From contig JAZLGU010000072.1 in assembly GCA_045616485.1 (NCBI GenBank), positions 1-44,179 of the forward strand: DNA of 44,179 bases, given 5' to 3'. Made by a program: the position numbers and the translations under genes. Of the stretch, positions 40,142 to 44,179 are shown piece after piece. The stretch comes from RGIG3528 sp045616485. GTDB lineage: Bacteria; Bacillota; Clostridia; Lachnospirales; Lachnospiraceae. The stretch's first letter is position 1. The number at the start of each line of letters is the position of its first letter. The notes under the pieces were generated by a model, which worked only from the letters and a program-made list of their open reading frames with translations, did not search any database and was not told the DNA's origin.

Positions 40142-41911
40142 TTATGCCATCTGTGCCATGTAAAGATCGTAGTATTGACCCTTTAAGTTCAGCAGCTCAT
40201 CATGTGTGCCGGACTCTACGATGCGGCCATCATTTACTACAAAAATACGGCTGGCATTTTTAATAGTGGAAAGACGGTGGGCGATAACAAAGGAAGTTCT
40301 TCCCTGAAGAAGAGATGCAATACCCTCCTGTACCATACGCTCTGTCTTTGTATCAATGGATGAAGTTGCTTCGTCCAGGATGAGAATTCTGGGAGCAGAA
40401 AGCATGGTACGGGCAAATGCTATAAGCTGACGCTCGCCGGCAGAAAGACCAGCACCACGCTCCTGAAGCTCAGTATCATAACCTTTTTCCAGCTTCATAA
40501 TAAAATCATGAGCATGAACAGACTTGGCAGCGGCTTCTATTTCTTCATCTGTAGCCTCCAGTCGGCCATAGCGGATGTTTTCACGAATAGTACCTGTGAA
40601 AAGGAAATTATCCTGTGTCATAACGCCCATCTGAGCTCTAAGAGACTCTATAGTAACATCTGTAAGCCCGTATCCGTCAATAGTAATGCTTCCCTGCTGG
40701 ATATCATAGAATCTTGAAACAAGGTTCACGATGGTAGACTTGCCGGCACCGGTAGGACCTACCAGAGCAATGGTTTCGCCGGGCTCTACATGGAAGGAAA
40801 CGTTGTCCAGGACTCCCTTTTTATCATCGTAGGAGAAGGAAACATTTTTAAAATCCACTGCGCCCTTAACAGCAGGAAGCTCTACAGCACCGGGCTTGTC
40901 GGCAACTTCAGGCTCCATATCCAGAAGCTCAAAGATACGATTGGCTCCGGCTATGTTACGGATAATCTGATTATAAAGATTACCAAGCTGCTGAATAGGC
41001 TGCCACATCATGCTGGCGTAAGAAGCATAAGCTACCAGGGTACCTACATTAACTTCCTTGAAATGCAGGTACTTTACAGCTGTATAGTACATGCATACAT
41101 ATGCGAGAGCCGAGCATATATTAATTACTCCGAAAAAGGCGTCGTTGATACGAACAGCATCTCTAAAGGAGTCGCGGTCTTCTTTTACCATTTCGTAAAA
41201 AACATCACGGGTCTCAGCTTCTGCAGCAAAGCTCTGAGTGATACGGATACCTGCTACATCTTCGTGTATAGCACCGGACAGATTACTGGACTTTTTCTTG
41301 TGGATACCCCAAAGCTTATGACACTTATTTTCAATAAAAGTAAGACCAAGTGCCAAAATAGGGAAAGTAATAAGGGTAGCCAGCGCCAGCTGCCAGTTTT
41401 TTACAAGTATTATTACAATAACAGCGACCAATGTCAAAAACTGAGGAAGCAGTGTAGTAACTACAGAAGAAAGGACTTCCTTAAGGGAATTAACATCCTC
41501 TATGATACGATTCAGTATCTTACCTGCAGGCAGGCTGTCGAAAAATTTGAGGCCCAGGGTCTGCAGATGGATGTAAAGATCGGATCTTAATCGAACTACC
41601 AGCTTGTTGGACATAACTGACATAAGGTACATTCTGAGCTTAACCAGCACAAAGGAGGCTGCGTTTAATACTACGCCCAGAATAACAATGGCAAAAAGGC
41701 CTTTCATGTCCTGCTCAGCCACATTTACATTGATGGCATGCTCGATAAGAAGTGGATTGACCAGTGAGATAACTATGGAAAAACCCATGATTACCAGAAC
41801 CGGAATAACATATTTTTTATACTCGAATAAGAGTTTTAAAAGCCGTCCGAGAGTTTTGCTGTTGGAGACCTGCGCATCTTTCTCGTCGGCACGAACTGCG
41901 TTTACTGCCAT
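40142..41911 (-). CDS. ABC exporter half-transporter with canonical catalytic site
   Basis: A 589-residue type IV ABC exporter subunit: six transmembrane helices (about 35-320) fused to an ATPase domain. Walker A is GPTGAGKST, the Q loop is MTQDNFLFTG, Walker B is ILILDEATSSID with the catalytic glutamate, and the H loop is IAHRLST. The signature sequence is the variant LSAGERQ. Combined with the upstream gene product it should form a heterodimer with one consensus and one degenerate ATP site, like BmrCD or TM287/288, commonly multidrug exporters. The start follows AAGGAGG, 3 bases after the stop of its partner. Confidence 0.93.
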   Translation of the reverse strand: MAVNAVRADEKDAQVSNSKTLGRLLKLLFEYKKYVIPVLVIMGFSIVISLVNPLLIEHAINVNVAEQDMKGLFAIVILGVVLNAASFVLVKLRMYLMSVMSNKLVVRLRSDLYIHLQTLGLKFFDSLPAGKILNRIIEDVNSLKEVLSSVVTTLLPQFLTLVAVIVIILVKNWQLALATLITFPILALGLTFIENKCHKLWGIHKKKSSNLSGAIHEDVAGIRITQSFAAEAETRDVFYEMVKEDRDSFRDAVRINDAFFGVINICSALAYVCMYYTAVKYLHFKEVNVGTLVAYASYASMMWQPIQQLGNLYNQIIRNIAGANRIFELLDMEPEVADKPGAVELPAVKGAVDFKNVSFSYDDKKGVLDNVSFHVEPGETIALVGPTGAGKSTIVNLVSRFYDIQQGSITIDGYGLTDVTIESLRAQMGVMTQDNFLFTGTIRENIRYGRLEATDEEIEAAAKSVHAHDFIMKLEKGYDTELQERGAGLSAGERQLIAFARTMLSAPRILILDEATSSIDTKTERMVQEGIASLLQGRTSFVIAHRLSTIKNASRIFVVNDGRIVESGTHDELLNLKGQYYDLYMAQMA

Positions 41912-41914
41912 AAA

Positions 41915-43651
41915 TTAGGCCTCCTTTACTGTGACTTCAGACTCTTTTATACCCATCTGAGTCACGTATGTTTCATAATATAAACCGTGCAATGCCAGAA
42001 GCTCATCGTGAGTACCACGCTCCTTAATAGCGCCATCAGACAATACGATGATTTCATCAGCATGACGTACAGCTGAGATTCTGTGTCCAATAATGATTTT
42101 GGTGCAGTCAACATCAGAAATAACCTTCTGAATCTCCTGCTCTGTCTCGGTGTCCAGTGCGGAAGTAGAGTCGTCCAGCACAAGAACAGGAGCATTTTTA
42201 GCCAGGGCTCTGGCTATGGAAATACGCTGCTTCTGACCACCGGAAAGACCTACACCACGCTCACCGATTACGGTATCGCCCTGATGCTCCAGATGCTCAA
42301 CAAAGCCTTCAGCGCTGGCCCTTTTAAGAGCTTCTTTAACCTCCGCCTGGCTAAGCTTATTTCTGAGACCAAATTTAACATTGGCGTCTACTGTATCGGA
42401 GAAAAGAAATACATCCTGAGATACCTGAGAAATGGACCCTCTAAGCTGATTTAATGAAAGCTCCTTAATATCTGTGCCATCCAGTCTGATAGAACCGTCT
42501 ACAGGATCATAGAATCTGAAAAGCATAGTAATAAGGCTGGTCTTGCCTGAGCCGGTAGCTCCCATAACGCCCAGCGTTTTGCCTTCAGGCAGATCGAAGG
42601 AGATATTTTTAAGGATTTCCTTATCGCCTACAGAGAAGGAAACATTGTCAAAAGTAATATGACCCTTCACCTCAGGTAAAACGGCAGGTACGGCGGGATT
42701 CACGATATTAGGCTGCTCTGCAGCGATTTTCTTTATCTTTTTCCAGCTGGCAAAAGTAGAAGCAAATTCGTTGGCGCACCATGCAATATCAGTCAATGGC
42801 CAGTTCAGCATGGAACAGTAAGAGATGAAAGCAGTCAGAGTACCCAGCTTCATGTCGCCATCCATAACCATTTTGCCACCCAGAATAATGGTAGAAAGTG
42901 GCATAAGGCTTACAAAAAATGTGAAAAGAGGCTGGTATTTAATCATTGTTTTTGCCTGCTTCATATTCAGATCATAATATGCCTGATTGTGAGCAAGAAA
43001 ACGCTTAATCTCAAACTTTTCTCTGGCAAAGGCCTTAACTGTGCGGACGCCTGCGATATCCTCTTCTGCAATGGTATTAAGCTTGGCATTTTCCTCACTG
43101 ATATCTGAATAGACATTGTCCAGCTTTTTCTCAAGGAAAAAGGCCATAAATATGCAAACAGGAATAAATACCGTAGGCAGAATGGCTAAAAGCGGATTCA
43201 GTGTATACATGTGGTACAATACCAGACCCATGGTCAGGATCATCTCTGCAAAAAGCATGGCAATAAATCCTACACCGCCCCAAACAGTATCGCAGTCGTT
43301 TTTGATACGAGCCATCAGCTCACCTGTACTGGTCTTGTCAAAAAATGAAAGGCTTAATGACTGGACATGATTAAAAAGATCACGACGGATATCATTGGCG
43401 ATATCACAGCCCGTCATATCGAAAACAAACTCCTTAAAATACTGGGTAATGGCTGTAATCACACCGATGATAGCGATAGCAATCAAAAGACTTGGAAGTG
43501 TATCTATCATACCTGCAACGATAACATTATCGACAATATCCTTATAAATGAGAGGTAAGCGATTGTCCAGTGATACAGTTGTCACAAGACATGCAATACC
43601 AATCAAGTACCTATACCAGTATTTAGACATATAAACTGGTAGTTTCTTCAT
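41915..43651 (-). CDS. ABC exporter half-transporter with degenerate catalytic site
   Basis: A 578-residue partner of the previous protein: six transmembrane helices (about 10-310) and an ATPase domain with Walker A GATGSGKTS, signature LSGGQKQ and H loop IGHRISA. Walker B is VLVLDDSTSALD, with aspartate in place of the catalytic glutamate. The canonical signature here would complete the active site of the downstream subunit. The pattern matches BmrC-like subunits, which are encoded first in such operons. The start lies after AAGGGGG. A leader peptide and attenuator precede it by about 75-200 bases. Confidence 0.93.
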   Translation of the reverse strand: MKKLPVYMSKYWYRYLIGIACLVTTVSLDNRLPLIYKDIVDNVIVAGMIDTLPSLLIAIAIIGVITAITQYFKEFVFDMTGCDIANDIRRDLFNHVQSLSLSFFDKTSTGELMARIKNDCDTVWGGVGFIAMLFAEMILTMGLVLYHMYTLNPLLAILPTVFIPVCIFMAFFLEKKLDNVYSDISEENAKLNTIAEEDIAGVRTVKAFAREKFEIKRFLAHNQAYYDLNMKQAKTMIKYQPLFTFFVSLMPLSTIILGGKMVMDGDMKLGTLTAFISYCSMLNWPLTDIAWCANEFASTFASWKKIKKIAAEQPNIVNPAVPAVLPEVKGHITFDNVSFSVGDKEILKNISFDLPEGKTLGVMGATGSGKTSLITMLFRFYDPVDGSIRLDGTDIKELSLNQLRGSISQVSQDVFLFSDTVDANVKFGLRNKLSQAEVKEALKRASAEGFVEHLEHQGDTVIGERGVGLSGGQKQRISIARALAKNAPVLVLDDSTSALDTETEQEIQKVISDVDCTKIIIGHRISAVRHADEIIVLSDGAIKERGTHDELLALHGLYYETYVTQMGIKESEVTVKEA

Positions 43652-43724
43652 AGAAAAATATCCCCCTTATTAATAAATTGGTGTGGCGATACTCCTTAAA
43701 ATATTAAATTGCATAGAAATGGGC

Positions 43725-43818
43725 AAAAAAATACCAAGGATACGCTACAAACATACCTCGGTCGAAATTCTAAAGATAAGATGTCAAAGATGACAGAATC
43801 AGAATAAAGATACCGAGG
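43725..43818 (-). promoter_or_regulatory. Transcription attenuator of the ABC exporter operon
   Basis: Three segments compete on the - strand. Segment 1, CCTCGGT (43818-43812, inside the leader peptide), pairs perfectly with segment 2, ACCGAGG (43762-43756). Segment 2 alternatively pairs with segment 3, CCTTGGT (43739-43733), extended by TATG/CGTA, and is followed by seven T (43731-43725), giving an intrinsic terminator. A ribosome reaching the leader stop would cover segment 1 and favour termination. Stalling earlier would free segment 1 and form the antiterminator. Confidence 0.8.
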
Positions 43819-43858
43819 AAAGCATATTAATTACAGAAACTCGAACTATAATAATCAT
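43799..43858 (-). CDS. 19-residue leader peptide of the ABC exporter operon
   Basis: ATG at 43858 with GAGG (43870-43867) 8 bases upstream opens a 19-codon frame encoding MIIIVRVSVINMLSSVSLF, ended by TGA at 43801-43799. The peptide is hydrophobic and Ile/Val/Ser-rich. Segment 1 of the attenuator covers its codons 14-16, so translation of the peptide would decide which hairpin forms. The arrangement parallels bmrB, the leader peptide of the Bacillus subtilis bmrCD exporter operon, but the peptide sequence itself is not one I recognise. Confidence 0.65.
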   Translation of the reverse strand: MIIIVRVSVINMLSSVSLF

Positions 43859-43934
43859 GACTTTTACCTCGCTTTCGTTAATTTAGTGATAAAACCACAG
43901 CCGTTCGAAGAACTGTGTCCTTAACACTCCTATA

Positions 43935-43963
43935 GAAATACCATTTTTTAATTTATAAGTCAA
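43935..43963 (-). promoter_or_regulatory. Promoter of the leader peptide / ABC exporter operon
   Basis: On the - strand TTGACT (43963-43958) and TATTTC (43940-43935) are separated by 17 bp, with a TG one base before the -10 box (extended -10). Transcription would start near 43928, about 70 bases before the leader peptide. Confidence 0.65.
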
Positions 43964-44074
43964 TAGAAAGTTACAAATAAATTAAAAAATATTTCTTACA
44001 AGTTATGGCAAACACAAATTAGGGGCTTAAAGGGTATATCGCTAGCGTAAAATTTTATTCGTAAAAAATGAGAA

Positions 44075-44103
44075 TTGAAAAAGAGTTCCTAAACGTGTAG
44101 ATT
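44075..44103 (+). promoter_or_regulatory. Promoter of the partial gene at the window end
   Basis: TTGAAA (44075-44080) and TAGATT (44098-44103) are separated by 17 bp. The start point would be near 44110, about 40 bases before the ATG at 44150. Confidence 0.5.
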
Positions 44104-44149
44104 TAAAGTCGACAAAAACAATAATCTATGCAGAAAGGGAACTCTTTTT
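44078..44149. repeat. 12-bp inverted repeat around the start of the last gene
   Basis: AAAAAGAGTTCC (44078-44089) and GGAACTCTTTTT (44138-44149) are perfect inverted copies separated by 48 bases; a second pair, TAGATT/AATCTA (44098-44103, 44123-44128), lies inside. The right arm overlaps the Shine-Dalgarno sequence and ends at the ATG. It may be an RNA structure, an operator pair or the end of a mobile element. Confidence 0.6.
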
Positions 44150-44179
44150 ATGGAACACAGTATAACCTATTTTACAGAA
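44150..44179 (+). CDS. 5' end of an unidentified gene, cut by the window edge
   Basis: ATG at 44150 follows AAAGGGA (44134-44140) with a 9-base spacer and continues open to the window end, giving MEHSITYFTE. Ten residues are too few to assign a family. The promoter and inverted repeat upstream support a real gene. Confidence 0.55.
   Translation, partial: MEHSITYFTE

Larger units (their letters stand above)
43652..44149. other. Intergenic region between the ABC operon and the gene at the window end
   Basis: This ~500-base stretch has no long gene. It holds, on the - strand, a promoter (43963-43935), a small hairpin (43917-43896), a leader peptide (43858-43799) and an attenuator (43818-43725). 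On the + strand it holds a promoter (44075-44103) and a 12-bp inverted repeat (44078-44149). Between about 43970 and 44070 I see nothing beyond the 8-bp palindrome CGCTAGCG near 44040. Confidence 0.7.

Noticed and set aside
40790..41590. 266-codon open frame on the + strand
   Set aside because: It lies wholly antisense to the ABC exporter gene, has no ribosome-binding site and encodes no recognisable motif; it is a shadow of the real gene.
43670..43714. 14-codon ATG frame between attenuator and ABC gene
   Set aside because: No ribosome-binding site; it lies after the terminator and shows no link to the regulatory pairing.
43883..43927. 14-codon GTG frame upstream of the ABC leader peptide
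   Set aside because: AGGAG is only about one base from the GTG and the predicted transcript begins at the same place, so initiation is unlikely.
1..44179. CRISPR array, prophage, rRNA operon or complete insertion sequence
   Set aside because: No regularly spaced repeats, phage genes, rRNA sequence or transposase were seen; the only hint of a mobile element is the inverted repeat at the right edge.

Overview
The window looks like part of a chromosome from a low-to-moderate GC Firmicute, most likely a plant-polysaccharide-fermenting member of the Lachnospiraceae (Butyrivibrio/Pseudobutyrivibrio-like). This rests on gene content only. The rpmH-rnpA-yidD-yidC-jag-mnmE-mnmG-rsmG-parA-parB order is the standard origin-proximal block of Firmicutes. 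The DUF4446, DUF3881 and TSCPD small proteins next to parAB, and several GGDEF proteins, fit Lachnospiraceae. Secreted or cytoplasmic glycosidases (GH51, GH29) fit a fibre-degrading lifestyle. TTG start codons are common (rnpA, yidC, the DegS-like kinase, the HD-GYP gene, the DUF3881 gene, hflX).

Layout. Positions 1-15146 are all on the + strand. They hold the origin-side housekeeping genes for ribosome, RNase P, membrane insertion, tRNA modification and chromosome segregation, with two perfect parS sites and a tight DnaA-box cluster inside rsmG. A cytoplasmic DegS/DegU-like two-component pair lies between rsmG and parA. A DUF4446 / HD-GYP / DUF3881 / TSCPD / GH29 fucosidase run follows parB. 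Positions 15279-18397 carry two divergent GGDEF genes, one fused to a LacI-type sugar-binding domain.

Positions 18463-26878 (- strand) hold a dlt-like surface-modification operon of unusual make-up: an amino-acid adenylation enzyme, a PLP fold-III decarboxylase, an acyl carrier protein, an MBOAT acyltransferase and an SGNH protein. A GH51 arabinofuranosidase lipoprotein lies just upstream. I read the operon as loading an amino acid or a derived amine acid on a carrier and exporting it to a cell-surface polymer. The decarboxylase is not part of a canonical D-alanylation operon. A tRNA-Arg(CCU) gene follows. Positions 27271-34131 (+) hold a membrane/coiled-coil protein with FliM-like peptide repeats, a membrane GGDEF protein, transketolase, lgt and a radical SAM protein.

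Positions 34088-40071 (- strand) contain a second surface-acylation cluster: an MBOAT protein flanked by two SGNH enzymes, each fused to BspA-like leucine-rich repeats, directly downstream of hflX. Positions 40142-43963 (- strand) carry a heterodimeric ABC exporter with one degenerate ATP site. It is preceded by a promoter, a 19-codon leader peptide and mutually exclusive antiterminator/terminator hairpins, a layout like the antibiotic-responsive bmrBCD attenuator of Bacillus subtilis. The window ends with the first ten codons of an unidentified + strand gene.

The strongest candidates for undescribed biology are the adenylation/decarboxylase/ACP/MBOAT operon, the leader-peptide attenuator of the ABC exporter, and the SGNH-LRR/MBOAT/SGNH-LRR cluster. 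All functional statements are read from sequence and family knowledge; no searches or folding programs were run.
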